Shown here piece after piece: positions 25,673 to 35,279 of a stretch of DNA of 64,000 nucleotides (position 1 is its first letter; each line of letters begins with the position of its first letter). Under the pieces are notes generated by a model. It saw only the letters and a list, made by a program, of their open reading frames with translations, was not told the origin of the DNA and searched no databases. Source of the stretch: Streptomyces djakartensis (lineage in GTDB: Bacteria; Actinomycetota; Actinomycetes; Streptomycetales; Streptomycetaceae); NCBI RefSeq assembly GCF_014651075.1, contig NZ_BMWE01000006.1, forward strand, positions 186,001 through 250,000, written 5' to 3'. The translations under genes and the position numbers were made by a program.

Positions 25673-26941
25673 TCAGGGGCGTACCGGCGACGCCGACTCG
25701 ATCCGGCTGCCGCTCACCGGCGCGGGGACGGTGCCGCTCGCCGGCTTCGCCCCGAGCCGGCGGCGCACTCCCCGGACGAGGGTCGACGCCGTGAAGGACG
25801 CGCCCTGGACGAAACGCATGGCCGGGCCGAAGCCCGAGGCCGTCACCAGACCCGCGAGGAACAGGCCGGGGTACGAGGACTCGAAGCCGTGCCCGACCGC
25901 GGGAGAACCGTCGGGCAGCGCGGCCAGCGTTCCGCGCAACTCGGCGGAGAGCAGCCCCAGCCGGTCGCAGCGCGCCCGGAACCCCGTCGCGGCGATGACG
26001 TGTTCGGTCTCCAGGCTGCGCGAGGCACCCGCACGGTTCGTGGTGTCCAGCCGCACCCCGCCCGGTACCGCGCGGGCGGCCGTGACCTCGTGGCCCGGCA
26101 GCAGTTCCACGACACCCTCCACCCGGTCCCGGACCCACCAGGCGCCCGCCGGTCCCAGCGCCGTGGTCGCGATGCGTGCCCGGGTCGGCTCCGGCAGACG
26201 GCGGAACAGGCCCGGGCGCTCGGAGTAGAACCAGTTCTTCCACCCGGGGCCGAGGCCGCTGTGCGGGGAGCGTACCGACTGCCACCAGGGGCGCTCCCAG
26301 GGCGGCGGCACGTCGTTCCAGACCAGCCGGTCCGCCCGCGCCAGCACCCGTACCCGGGTGCCCTGCTCGGCGAGCAGCGCCGCCGTCTCCAGGGCGGCCT
26401 GGCCACCGCCGATGACCGTGACGTCCTTGTCGCGGAAGCGGTCGAGGTCGCTGTGGTGGCTGCTGTGCGTCACCAGCGCGGGGTGCAGTGCGCGCAGCGT
26501 CTGCGGCACCTCGACGAACGGCATCACACCGACCGCGAGGGCCACCGTCCGCGCGTGCACCTCCTCGCCGTCCTCGGTGACCGCCGTGAAGCCCCCGGGC
26601 CCGGCCGCCACCCGGGTCACGGTGCGCTCGTCGACCTCCGGCACGGCATGGCGCGCGAACCACAGGCCGTACTGTGCGAACGCCTCGACGGGGATCGGCT
26701 TCGCGTGACGTGCCGTCAGTCCCTGTTCCGCGCAGTAGACGTCCAGACGCCACCGCCCGTCCGGGTCGGAGAGGTTGGACGCCCAGGGTTCCGACTTGAG
26801 GAACATGCCGCGGGGCATGTTGTCCCGCCACGACGCCATGGGCCGGCCGAAGACGCGCAGATTCAGCCCGGCGGCCGCGGCGTGGGACGCGATCGACAGG
26901 CCGTACGGGCCCGCTCCCACCACCAGAAGGTCGTACACCAT
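25673..26941 (-). CDS. FAD/NAD(P)-binding monooxygenase-like flavoprotein
   Basis: A 422-residue protein from the ATG at 26941 (MVYDLLVVGAGPYGLSIASH). The FAD Rossmann motif is at the N-terminus. WRDNMPRGMFLKSEPWASNL is typical of flavin-dependent N-hydroxylases and related proteins. A second dinucleotide motif is VTVIGGGQAALETAALLAEQ, and ATGF (EHVIAATGFRARCDRLGL) is near the C-terminus. It could hydroxylate or oxidise a small substrate with NAD(P)H and O2. Its start overlaps the stop of the ATP-grasp gene by one base (TGATG), so the two are coupled and probably act on one compound. The substrate is unknown. Confidence 0.82.
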   Translation of the reverse strand: MVYDLLVVGAGPYGLSIASHAAAAGLNLRVFGRPMASWRDNMPRGMFLKSEPWASNLSDPDGRWRLDVYCAEQGLTARHAKPIPVEAFAQYGLWFARHAVPEVDERTVTRVAAGPGGFTAVTEDGEEVHARTVALAVGVMPFVEVPQTLRALHPALVTHSSHHSDLDRFRDKDVTVIGGGQAALETAALLAEQGTRVRVLARADRLVWNDVPPPWERPWWQSVRSPHSGLGPGWKNWFYSERPGLFRRLPEPTRARIATTALGPAGAWWVRDRVEGVVELLPGHEVTAARAVPGGVRLDTTNRAGASRSLETEHVIAATGFRARCDRLGLLSAELRGTLAALPDGSPAVGHGFESSYPGLFLAGLVTASGFGPAMRFVQGASFTASTLVRGVRRRLGAKPASGTVPAPVSGSRIESASPVRP

Positions 26942-28227
26942 CAACTGCTCGCTTTCTCGTTGTCGTCGGTCAGGGAGGGCGAGGCCGGCGAGGCCGGCGA
27001 GGCCGCCCGGGGGATCAGCCGCGACGCCCTCGCCGTCACCGGCGCCGCCGCGGGCGGGCCCAGCCGCTCGCGGAGCCGGCGGGACACATGCCGGCACCAC
27101 AGGGCCCACATGGCCCGTCCGGGGGAGCGGTCGTCCGCGGCGTACCAGGCCAGTTCGCGCCCGCCCGGCGCAGCGCGCAGCGCGGCCAGCGGCGCGTAGT
27201 TCTCCACCACGAACGTCCGCCCGTTCGCCGGGGCGCCGTCCGGCAGCGGACGGCCCGTCAGGTCCAGGTGGAGGGCCCGTACGACGTCCAGCCCCGCGCT
27301 GTCCGCGAAGAGCCGGAACTGGGCGCCGGTGCGCGGGTTGAAGTCGAGCAGGTGGTAGCGGCCCGTCGTGCCGCAGCGGCGGAAGTCGAGGTCGAAGATG
27401 CCCCGGTAGCCCAGTTCGCCGGTCAGCCGCTCGGCCAGCGCCTGGACCTCCGCGTTGGGTGTCCAGCAGCCGACCGCGGTCAGGCCCGCCCCACGCGGCC
27501 AGGACAGTTGCTTGCGGCCCGGCCCGCCCGCGCGCACGGTGCCCGAGTGGTCGGCGTAGCCGTGGAAGAACCAGTCCCGGTCCGGTCCCGGTGGCAGGTA
27601 CGCCTGGAGCAGCAGCCGGCTGCCCGCCTCGTCGGTGCGCAGCAGCAGGTCACGGGCCTGCCGCACGGACCGCACCAGCGTCGTGCTGCGCAGAGCGCCG
27701 CCGGCGGGCAGCAGCCAGGGCCGGCTCCACTTCGCCACCACCGGCAGCCCGAGCTGCCGCATGGCGTCGGCGACCTCCGCCGGACTGTCCGGGGTCAGCG
27801 TCGTCGGGTGCGGGACCCCGGTGGCCGCGCACACGGCGGCCAGTTCCGCCTTGTCGGCGACGCGTTCGGCCAGTCCGCCCGGCATCGCCGGCAGCAGGTA
27901 GGAGGGCGCGAGTTCGTCCCGCATCCGGCCCGCCGCGATCGCGCCGGCGTCGTCCATCGGCACCAGGACGGCGGGGCGGCCGATCCGCTCGGCCACCTGA
28001 CGCAGCACGGCCAGGATGTCCGCTGGGGATGCTCCGGGGGGCGGTGGGGAATGCATGTGGCGTACATAACGTGACGCCCCGACGGGACTTCCCACGGAAT
28101 CCGCGACGACATGTACCTCCACTCCCGCCCTGCCGAGGGAACGCGCGGCCCCCAGCGTTCCGTGGTGAAAGGGGTTCCGGTCGATCCGCAGCACAACAGC
28201 GGGGACACGGGTGTCGAGCAGCGACAC
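26941..28227 (-). CDS. ATP-grasp ligase
   Basis: A 428-residue protein from GTG 28227 (VSLLDTRVPAVVLRIDRNPF). It begins with a pre-ATP-grasp fold (GAARSLGRAGVEVHVVADS), then ATP-grasp elements: VADKAELAAVCAATGVPHP, LGLPVVAKWSRPWL, QAYLPPGPDRDWFFHGYAD and the Mg-binding end LLDFNPRTGAQFRLFADSAG. Such enzymes join a carboxylate to an amine or thiol through an acyl phosphate. It is coupled to the flavoprotein gene downstream. It may be part of a small metabolite or peptide-modifying pathway; there is no direct clue to the product. The C-terminal Pro/Ser tail is low complexity. Confidence 0.8.
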   Translation of the reverse strand: MSLLDTRVPAVVLRIDRNPFHHGTLGAARSLGRAGVEVHVVADSVGSPVGASRYVRHMHSPPPPGASPADILAVLRQVAERIGRPAVLVPMDDAGAIAAGRMRDELAPSYLLPAMPGGLAERVADKAELAAVCAATGVPHPTTLTPDSPAEVADAMRQLGLPVVAKWSRPWLLPAGGALRSTTLVRSVRQARDLLLRTDEAGSRLLLQAYLPPGPDRDWFFHGYADHSGTVRAGGPGRKQLSWPRGAGLTAVGCWTPNAEVQALAERLTGELGYRGIFDLDFRRCGTTGRYHLLDFNPRTGAQFRLFADSAGLDVVRALHLDLTGRPLPDGAPANGRTFVVENYAPLAALRAAPGGRELAWYAADDRSPGRAMWALWCRHVSRRLRERLGPPAAAPVTARASRLIPRAASPASPASPSLTDDNEKASS

Positions 28228-28396
28228 GAATTCTCTCTTTCTCTTCGATCGGCTCACCCGCACGGGCGAGACCAGCACTCGAAAGCCGCAACGGCAGTGG
28301 CGCCGTAGGTCTTTCCGTGACTGGCTTTCATATGATTGCCCGTCAATAGCGAAAATCGCGGCAGCACTCCGGACGAGAGCGAAGAAAGGAGCAGGC

Positions 28397-29662
28397 ATGG
28401 CCCCACAGCAGAAGCGGGCCGGAATCCGCCGGCTGGCCCTGGGCGTGGCAGCGGTCGCCACGACGGCCGCCCTGGCGGCCGGCCTCGCGACGGGGGTGGG
28501 GGTGGGGGTGGCGCGGGCCGCCGATCCGCGGGCCCCGGCACCGACCCCGCCGGCGCCCGCGGCCTCGCCCTCGGCCCTCACCCCGCCGGCCGCCCCCGTC
28601 CCTTCGACGCAGGCCGCGCCGGCCACCACACCGGTGCCGGGCGGGGAAGCCCCGGCCTACGGTGTCTTCCTCAAGTCCGACGCCCGTGGCGTGGCCCGGC
28701 TGCCCCTGTTCAGCCACTGGCTGGGCGGTGCTGAACTGCGCGCCGGCCACACCTATCTGCCGGGCCACCGCTGGCGCGACATCGAGGGTTCCGCCGACTT
28801 CCTGCCCGTGTGGGCGGACTGGCGCAACAAGAAGCCCAACCGGATGCTCGTCCTCAACGTCCCCATGCAGGAGCGCAACGAGGAGGGCGTTCCGGACAGC
28901 GAGGTCCGGCAGCTGCTGCGGCAGGGCGCGGCGGGGGAGTTCGATCACCACTTCCGGGTCCTCGCCGAGCGCCTGGTGGAGCTGAAGGTGCCGGACACCG
29001 TCATCGTGCTCGGCTGGGAGATGAACGGCACCACGTACACCCATCGCTGTGGGCCGGACCCGGAGTCCTGGAAGAAGTACTGGAACAGGATCGTCACCAC
29101 CATGCGTTCCGTGCCCGGCCAGAAGTTCCGGTTCGATTTCACGCCGAGCCGTGGCCACGACGCCGTTCCCTGGACGAGGTGCTATCCGGGGGACGACACG
29201 GTCGACATCATCGGGATGGATTCCTATGACCAGCCGACCGGAATGTCGTTCGATCAGCAGGTGCGTGAGCCATACGGGTTGCAGGCCCACGTGGATTTCG
29301 CGAAGGCTCACGGAAAACCGGTTTCCTACCCGGAATGGGGGCTCTTCCGGAACGGTGACAATCCCGAGTACATGCGGAGGATGCTCGACTGGATCGAGAA
29401 GCACAGGCCGCTCTACAACACGATCACCGACTACTGCCCGCACGGTGTGTGGCAGTGCAGGGCCAACCCGAAGTCGGCCCACGTCTACCGTTCCACCCTC
29501 TACGGCCGTACCGACGGGGCGTCCCAGCCTCTGACGCCCACGCCGAAACCGACCGACCCCGGCACACCGCCGCCCCCGGCGGACTGTACGCCGCTGGACC
29601 TGGGCAGCTGGGTGGAGGAGTGGCTCGGAGGCAGGCTCTGCCTCCGCTTCGAGTGGTGGTAG
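28397..29662 (+). CDS. Secreted glycoside hydrolase family 26-like protein
   Basis: A 421-residue exported protein. The signal peptide (IRRLALGVAAVATTAALAAG ... VARAADP) is followed by a Pro/Ala linker. The catalytic part resembles GH26 beta-mannanase/endoglucanase proteins: VLGWEMNGTTY supplies the acid/base Glu and KPVSYPEWGLF the nucleophile Glu, with DTVDIIGMDSYD between them. The ATG at 28397 has GAAAGGA upstream. It converges on the exopolysaccharide operon (gap 23 bp), so it may trim or release the polysaccharide made there. Substrate specificity is not determined. Confidence 0.78.
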   Translation: MAPQQKRAGIRRLALGVAAVATTAALAAGLATGVGVGVARAADPRAPAPTPPAPAASPSALTPPAAPVPSTQAAPATTPVPGGEAPAYGVFLKSDARGVARLPLFSHWLGGAELRAGHTYLPGHRWRDIEGSADFLPVWADWRNKKPNRMLVLNVPMQERNEEGVPDSEVRQLLRQGAAGEFDHHFRVLAERLVELKVPDTVIVLGWEMNGTTYTHRCGPDPESWKKYWNRIVTTMRSVPGQKFRFDFTPSRGHDAVPWTRCYPGDDTVDIIGMDSYDQPTGMSFDQQVREPYGLQAHVDFAKAHGKPVSYPEWGLFRNGDNPEYMRRMLDWIEKHRPLYNTITDYCPHGVWQCRANPKSAHVYRSTLYGRTDGASQPLTPTPKPTDPGTPPPPADCTPLDLGSWVEEWLGGRLCLRFEWW

Positions 29663-29685
29663 AAGTCCGGCCGGGCCCGCCGTCG

Positions 29686-30342
29686 TCACCGTTGTCCGCG
29701 CACATCGGCGGCGGCGGCCGGGCCGGGCACCGAGGGGGCCGGTGCGGCATCGTCGTCCTGGCCCGACCTCCTCGGCCGCGCCAGCAGGGCCAGGCCGCAC
29801 AGCAGACCGCCCGCGCTGGCACCCACCAGCCCGGTCACGGCCGTTGACGCGGACGTGGGCTCACTGGGCTCCACGGCGCGCGAGAACTGCACGAGCCGCA
29901 CGCGGGTGTTGCCCCGGCCGGCGTCCGCGTGCCGGGTCAGCGCCCGGGTGACCGCGTTGGCCATGTCGACGGCGAGGCCGGGGCTCGAGGAGGTGGCCGA
30001 GACGGCGACCATCGGCGCGTCCGGCGACGTCGACGTGCGCACACTGCGCTGCAGGGTGCGCACCGGCACACCCGCCCACACCTGCGCGTCCCCGAGCACC
30101 GCGAGCTGCGTGGCGACCCGGCCGTAGGCCTGCGCGAAACCGAGGGCGGCGTCCGGGGAGGACTTGTCGTTCGGCACGGCGATGACGTAGCTGGTGGCCG
30201 TGTACGTCGCCGGGGTGAGCACGCCGTACGAACCGCCGAGCAGCCCCCCGGCGAGGGTGCCCGCCGCGAGCACGGACCACAGGGGAAGTCCCTTGAGACG
30301 AGCGAGGGAGAGACGGCGCTGACGGGTCGGAGTGTCGGTCAT
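29686..30342 (-). CDS. Wzz-like chain-length/co-polymerase membrane protein
   Basis: A 218-residue protein with two membrane helices, near the N-terminus (LWSVLAAGTLAGGLLGGSYG) and C-terminus (VTGLVGASAGGLLCGLALLA). They enclose an extracytoplasmic domain (TATSYVIAVPNDKSSPDAAL ... VDMANAVTRALTRHADAG). This layout is that of Wzz/PCP proteins that set polysaccharide chain length. It lacks the tyrosine-kinase domain of bacterial tyrosine kinases. The ATG overlaps the stop of the upstream glycosyltransferase (ATGA at 30339-30342). It is the last gene of the leftward operon. Confidence 0.75.
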   Translation of the reverse strand: MTDTPTRQRRLSLARLKGLPLWSVLAAGTLAGGLLGGSYGVLTPATYTATSYVIAVPNDKSSPDAALGFAQAYGRVATQLAVLGDAQVWAGVPVRTLQRSVRTSTSPDAPMVAVSATSSSPGLAVDMANAVTRALTRHADAGRGNTRVRLVQFSRAVEPSEPTSASTAVTGLVGASAGGLLCGLALLARPRRSGQDDDAAPAPSVPGPAAAADVRGQR

Positions 30343-31487
30343 GAGGGGGTGGCTCCCAGAGGTGAGGGGGACGGCGGACTGGAGACCGCTGCCGCGTACA
30401 CGTCCGTCAGACGGGCGGCGCAGTGGGTGATGCTGTAGTGGCGCGCGACCTCCGAGGCCGTGCGCGGCCCGGCGCCGGCCGCGCGGACCTCGGCGATCGC
30501 GCGGGCGTACGCCTCGGGCCCGCCGCGCACCCGCCGGACACCGGCGGCGGAGGGCCGCACATCCTCGATCGCCGGGCAGGAGGCGTAGAGCACGGGCAGA
30601 CCGGAGGCCAGCGCCTCCACGGCCGCCAGGCCGAAGGCCTCCTCCGTGGACGGGGACGCGAACAGGTCCATCGCCGAGGTGAGCGAGGGCAGGTCGGGGC
30701 CGGGTGATCCGTCGGGCAGATAGGGGCGTTCGCCGGTGAACACGACGCGGTCGGACACCCCGGCCTCGTGGGCCGTGCGGCGCAGCGCGTGCTCCTCGGG
30801 GCCGCCGCCCACCAGCAGCAGCCAGTGGTCGTCGGGGAGCCGGCTGAGCGCGTGGACGAGGACGTCGAAGCGTTTCCCCGGCGTGAGCCGGCCGACGCCG
30901 CCGACCACCCACGCGCCCTCGGGCAGGCCGAGCTGCCGGCGGGTGTGCTCGCGCCGCTGCGGATCGAAGACGAAGCGGTCCAGGTCGATGCCGTTGGGGA
31001 CGACCTCGATGCGGGGCGCGGGCACCCCCCAGCGCCGCAGACGGTCGGCCACCGTCGAGGAGACGGCGACCGTCGCCGAGCCGAGCCGCTCGGTCGCCAG
31101 GTACAGCCCGCGCACCCCTGCCGTCAGCCTGCGGCCCTCCATCTGCGAGTCGCCCAGGGAGTGCTCGGTGGCGACGATCGCCCGGACCCCGGCGACGCGT
31201 GCGGCGAGCCGGCCGTAGACGCAGGCCCGGTACAGGTGGGTGTGCACCAGGTCGTAGCGGCCGGCGCGGATCAGCCGGACCAGGCGCGGCAGCGCGGCCA
31301 GGTCACGGTTGCCGCCCATGCCGAGATGCGTGACTCGGACGCCGTCCGCGGCGAGGCCCTCGGCGACCGCACCGGGGTTGGTGAGTGTCACGACGTCGCA
31401 GTCGAGGGGGAGGTGCCGCAGCAGCAGACGCAGCTGCTGCTCGGCCCCGCCGACGCCGAGCCCGGTGATGATGTGCAGGGCTCTCAT
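30339..31487 (-). CDS. GT4-family glycosyltransferase
   Basis: A 382-residue cytoplasmic enzyme with a GT-B fold. Motifs are GLGVGGAEQQLRLLLRHLP (N-domain glycine loop), RIEVVPNGIDLDRF, VGGVGRLTPGKRFDVLVHAL and the nucleotide-sugar E-x7-E region STEEAFGLAAVEALASGLPV. It should add one sugar of the exopolysaccharide repeat unit. It starts 1 bp after the deacetylase stop and is coupled to the Wzz-like gene. Confidence 0.88.
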   Translation of the reverse strand: MRALHIITGLGVGGAEQQLRLLLRHLPLDCDVVTLTNPGAVAEGLAADGVRVTHLGMGGNRDLAALPRLVRLIRAGRYDLVHTHLYRACVYGRLAARVAGVRAIVATEHSLGDSQMEGRRLTAGVRGLYLATERLGSATVAVSSTVADRLRRWGVPAPRIEVVPNGIDLDRFVFDPQRREHTRRQLGLPEGAWVVGGVGRLTPGKRFDVLVHALSRLPDDHWLLLVGGGPEEHALRRTAHEAGVSDRVVFTGERPYLPDGSPGPDLPSLTSAMDLFASPSTEEAFGLAAVEALASGLPVLYASCPAIEDVRPSAAGVRRVRGGPEAYARAIAEVRAAGAGPRTASEVARHYSITHCAARLTDVYAAAVSSPPSPSPLGATPS

Positions 31488-31488
31488 C

Positions 31489-32253
31489 TCACAGGCCCTC
31501 CACCGGGCGGCGGCGCAGCCGGTGCAGCCCGTGCTTGAGGCGCAGCCGCCAGGCCGTGTCGTGCTGGCCGACGTACACGCGCGGCAGGGCGTGCGGGCCG
31601 CTCAGCGGGCCGGGGTCGATGGCGCAGGCGTAGGCGTACCCCGCTTCCCGCACGGCCGCGACAGCACGGGCGTCGACCGCCCCGTACGGGTAGCAGAAGC
31701 CGTCGACCCGGGTGCCGGTCAGCTCCTCCAGCCGGGCGCGGCTGTCGGCGACCTCGGCCTTGAGGGTGGCGTCGTCGGCCTTGGTGAGATCGAGGTGGGT
31801 CAGCCCGTGCGAGCCGATCTCCACGCCCTCGGCGGCCACCCGCCGGATGCCGTCAGCGGTCAGCAGCGGCTTGCGCGGGCCGAGCGGGTCCCAGGCGTTG
31901 TCGCCGCCGAGCTGCCCGGGCAGCACGAAGAGGGTGGCTCCGCAGTCCCGGCGGCGCAGCAGCGGCAGGGCCTCGGTGGCGAAGTCGGCGTATCCGTCGT
32001 CGAAGGTCAGCCCGACCAGGTTCCCGCCCTCGCCCCGGGCGCGGGCGGTCAGCAGCTCCGTCATGGACACGCCCCGCAGCCCGCGCCGGCGCAGCCAGGC
32101 CAGCTGCCGGTCGAGCCGCTCCGGCGTGACCGTGATGCGGTACGGGTCGTCCGAGCAGTCGCCCACCGAGTGGTACATCGCCACCCAGGGGACCGTGCCC
32201 TTGGACGGGGCCGGGGGTCTGACGGCGTCGAGGGAATCAACGGAAGCGGCCAT
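31489..32253 (-). CDS. Polysaccharide deacetylase (NodB/CE4 family)
   Basis: A 254-residue protein with CE4 motifs: MT1 LVGLTFDDGYADF (catalytic and metal Asp), MT2 IGSHGLTHLDLTKAD (two metal His), and MT3 GFCYPYGAVD. No signal peptide is visible, so it probably acts at the cytoplasmic face or on a lipid-linked sugar. The ATG at 32253 overlaps the end of the flippase gene by 17 nt, so the two are coupled. It likely removes N-acetyl groups from a sugar of the repeat unit. Confidence 0.85.
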   Translation of the reverse strand: MAASVDSLDAVRPPAPSKGTVPWVAMYHSVGDCSDDPYRITVTPERLDRQLAWLRRRGLRGVSMTELLTARARGEGGNLVGLTFDDGYADFATEALPLLRRRDCGATLFVLPGQLGGDNAWDPLGPRKPLLTADGIRRVAAEGVEIGSHGLTHLDLTKADDATLKAEVADSRARLEELTGTRVDGFCYPYGAVDARAVAAVREAGYAYACAIDPGPLSGPHALPRVYVGQHDTAWRLRLKHGLHRLRRRPVEGL

Positions 32254-33931
32254 GTGGGAGCCTTCGTGTGACGGCGCGTAGGGAGCGCAGAGCGGACGCG
32301 GAGCCCTGGGCACCGAGGGCCCAGGCGAGCGGAACGAAGACGAGAGTCACGGTCAGCAGGCCGGCCGCCAGACCCACCGCCGGGGACGGCGGGCGGCTCG
32401 CGGCGAACGCCCCCGCGGCGGTGGCGGCGACCGCGGCGCACACCAGTCTGCTCAGCTCGGCCAGGACCTGCCGGACCCGGACCGAGACGCTGTGGGGGCT
32501 GTCCGGCCGCCCCGCGCGCAGCCCGGCGAGCAGCAGGGCCGCCGTGACGGTGATGCCGAGGGCGTTGGCGGCGGCGATCCCCGCCACCCCCCAGGGGCGT
32601 ACGGTCACGGCGCCGAACAAGGACGTCACGGCGATGCCCGCCGTCATCGCGCCGAGGGGGTACCAGCTGGCCCGGCCCGCCGAGAAGTACGAGCGCACGA
32701 GGGCGCCCACCAGGGTCTGGCTCAGCAGTCCGAGGGCGTACACACGCATGACGTCCGCCGTCGCCTCGGTGTCGCTCGCGGTGAACGCCCCCCGCTCGAA
32801 GAGCAGTTCGATGATCTGGGGGGCGCAGGCGATCACCGCGCACCCGCCCAGCAGCACCACACAGGCGGCGAGCGCCAGATCCCGTTCCACGCGGCTGCGC
32901 GCCCGCGCCGTGTCGCCGTCCGCGAGCGCCCGCGCCACCACCGGGAAGGTGACGGTGCACACCATCAGCGACAGCGTCATCGGGATCTGGGCGACCTTCT
33001 GCGCGTAGTTCAGGTGCGAGATGGCGCCGGAGGGCAGGCCGGAGGCGAGGAAGCGTTCGGCGAGGACCTGCGACTGGCGGCACAGGGCGAACAGGAGCAC
33101 CGCGGCGACCAGGGCGAGCTGCATCGGCCGCTCCTCCACGTCGCTCCCGGTACCGGCCGGGGGCGACGTACGCGACGCCAGCCGGCGCCACAGCGACGGC
33201 AGTTGCACCACCACCATCAGACAGCCGCCCGCCGCCACCCCGACCGCGGCGGAGCGCACGCCCCAGCCTTCGCCGAGCAGGAACATCGCGGCGATGATGC
33301 CGGTGTTGTAGACGACGTAGATGGCGGCCGGCGCGAGGAAGCAACGGTGGGCGCGCAGGGCGGCACTGCAGTACCCGGCGAGCCCGAAGGCCAGCACGCA
33401 GACCGCCGTGATCCGGGTGCAGTCGGCGGCGAGCGGCGGGTCGGGCAGACCCGGTGCGAGGGCCTTGACCAGATGGGGGGCGGTGCCGGCGACCAGGGCG
33501 GCCACCACGGCGAGGGCCAGGCACAGCCGGGGCAGGGTGGCGCCGACCAGGGCACGGACCGGGTCACCCGGGGCGCCCCGGGCCCGGCGGGCCAGCGCCA
33601 TGCTGAACGCCGGGATCAGCGCGATCGCCAGCCCGTCCTCGATGAGCAGCGTGGCGGCGAACTCCGGAACGGTCCACGCGACCAGAAAGGCGTCCGTGTC
33701 ACTGCCGGCGCCGAACAGCCGCGCCAGCGACTGGTCGCGCACCAGGCCCAGCAGCGAACCGGCGATGGACAGCGACGCCGTGACCAGCGCGGCCCTGGCC
33801 AGGAAGCTGCCGGAGACGGGAGCCGAGGCCGGGTCGGAACCCTCCCCGGCCTTGGAGGCGGCACGCGCCTGGGGCACGGTCACCGCGCCGTCCGTTTCGG
33901 ACCGGGGGGACTTCGAGGGCACCACGGTCAT
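32237..33931 (-). CDS. MurJ/MviN-like lipid-linked oligosaccharide flippase
   Basis: A 564-residue polytopic protein with about 14 hydrophobic helices. The N-terminal signature SLLGLVRDQSLARLFGAGSD then TDAFLVAWTVPEF is that of MviN/MurJ proteins, as are the central VVVQLPSLWRRL and LYFQ-like NYAQKVAQIPMTL. Inside this operon it most likely flips the undecaprenyl-linked repeat unit (a Wzx role) rather than lipid II. The ATG at 33931 overlaps the polymerase stop (ATGA at 33928). Confidence 0.85.
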   Translation of the reverse strand: MTVVPSKSPRSETDGAVTVPQARAASKAGEGSDPASAPVSGSFLARAALVTASLSIAGSLLGLVRDQSLARLFGAGSDTDAFLVAWTVPEFAATLLIEDGLAIALIPAFSMALARRARGAPGDPVRALVGATLPRLCLALAVVAALVAGTAPHLVKALAPGLPDPPLAADCTRITAVCVLAFGLAGYCSAALRAHRCFLAPAAIYVVYNTGIIAAMFLLGEGWGVRSAAVGVAAGGCLMVVVQLPSLWRRLASRTSPPAGTGSDVEERPMQLALVAAVLLFALCRQSQVLAERFLASGLPSGAISHLNYAQKVAQIPMTLSLMVCTVTFPVVARALADGDTARARSRVERDLALAACVVLLGGCAVIACAPQIIELLFERGAFTASDTEATADVMRVYALGLLSQTLVGALVRSYFSAGRASWYPLGAMTAGIAVTSLFGAVTVRPWGVAGIAAANALGITVTAALLLAGLRAGRPDSPHSVSVRVRQVLAELSRLVCAAVAATAAGAFAASRPPSPAVGLAAGLLTVTLVFVPLAWALGAQGSASALRSLRAVTRRLPHGRFR

Positions 33932-35274
33932 CGGGCCAGGGCCTCCTCGGCGGGCTCCCGCACCCCGCCCCGGGGCACATCGGCGGGCGCCTCGCCGTGA
34001 CCGGCCAGCGCCCACCACGCCACGAGCCCCATGGCCACGGCGATCAGCACGGTCGCGGGACCGCCGATGTCCCCGTACACGAAGTCGGTCAGCAGCCAGA
34101 GCAGCAGTCCGCAGGCGACGAGCCCGCAGTCGAGCCCCGGTCCGCGGTCGCGGACGCGCAGCAGCCGCCGCACCCCGCACACCAGCAGCGCCAGCCAGCC
34201 CCCGGCGAGCGCGAGCAGCCCGATCAGGCCCTGCTCGCTCAGCACCAGCAGGTACATGTTGTGCGGAGACAACAGCGGCTGCCGCTGGTACGCCACGCCC
34301 GCCCCGTCGGTCTCGCTGCCCGACGACAGCGCCAGCGTGGCGTGCCCGTCCCGGTACTCGGGGAAGCCCTTCAGCCCGACACCGGTCAGCGGGTGCAGAC
34401 GCCAGATGTCCGTGGCGGCCGCCCACAGGGTGTACCGGTCGACGACGGACTGGTCGGGGGCCTCGGTGACCTGGGCGATGCTGTCGATCCGCTGCTGCAG
34501 CAGCGCCGAGCCCACGCCGAACCCGCCCACCAGGATCACGCCCGCGGCGACCGCGGCCCCGGCGACCTTGAGGGCGCGCCGCAACCCGGCCAGCACCAGC
34601 TGCACGGTGCACGTCAGGACGGTAGCGATCCAGGCGCCCCGGCTGAAGGAGAGCGCCAGCGGCAGCAGCAGGACCGACGCGCACCCGGCGGCCAGGATCC
34701 GCTGCCGTACCGGCACCCGGCCCAGCGCGATCCCGACCGCGCACACCAGGCCCAGCGAGACAGTCGTCGCCATCCCCATCACGTCGTGCGGCCCGAAGGT
34801 GCCCACCGCCCGGATGTTCTCGCCCTGGTAGGAGGCGCCGGTCCGGGTGACGAACTGGTGCACGCCCACGGCCCCCTGACACAGACCGAGCCCCACGAAG
34901 GACCAGGCCACCATCCGGAAGCCGGCCCGGTCGCGGAGCAGCAGCAGCACGGCCGCCGGAACGAGCACGAAGGTCTGCAGATAGCGTCCGAGGCCGGTGA
35001 GCCCGGCCTGGGACGAGAACGCCCCCATGGCGGCGAGCGCGAGCCCCACCACCGGCAGGCCCAGCACCAGGGCCGCGGTGGGCGTCAGCGGGCGCCGCCT
35101 TTCACGCAGCAGACGGATCACGCAGTACACGACGACCAGCCCGGAGAGCACGTCGGCGGGCCCCGCGCCGTCCGGGGTCAGCGGCAGGGCCAGCACGGCG
35201 GGTACGGCCATCACGGCCAGGGCCGGCGCCGACGCGGCGACCCGGTGGGGGAGCGGTGCAAGGGCGAGGCTCAA
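33928..35274 (-). CDS. O-antigen ligase/Wzy-like polymerase
   Basis: A polytopic protein with about 12 helices and the Wzy_C/WaaL motif region LALSFSRGAWIATVLT, followed by the periplasmic loop WAAATDIWRLHPLTGVGLKG ... LSPHNMYLLVLSEQGLIGL; the H-P-L-x-G-x-G and SPHN motifs are diagnostic. It should polymerise or ligate flipped repeat units outside the membrane. I chose TTG 35274 (448 residues) because GGGGAG lies 9 nt upstream; a GTG at 35343 would give 471 residues and overlap the preceding gene by 63 nt. Confidence 0.82.
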   Translation of the reverse strand: MSLALAPLPHRVAASAPALAVMAVPAVLALPLTPDGAGPADVLSGLVVVYCVIRLLRERRRPLTPTAALVLGLPVVGLALAAMGAFSSQAGLTGLGRYLQTFVLVPAAVLLLLRDRAGFRMVAWSFVGLGLCQGAVGVHQFVTRTGASYQGENIRAVGTFGPHDVMGMATTVSLGLVCAVGIALGRVPVRQRILAAGCASVLLLPLALSFSRGAWIATVLTCTVQLVLAGLRRALKVAGAAVAAGVILVGGFGVGSALLQQRIDSIAQVTEAPDQSVVDRYTLWAAATDIWRLHPLTGVGLKGFPEYRDGHATLALSSGSETDGAGVAYQRQPLLSPHNMYLLVLSEQGLIGLLALAGGWLALLVCGVRRLLRVRDRGPGLDCGLVACGLLLWLLTDFVYGDIGGPATVLIAVAMGLVAWWALAGHGEAPADVPRGGVREPAEEALAR

Positions 35275-35279
35275 CAGGC

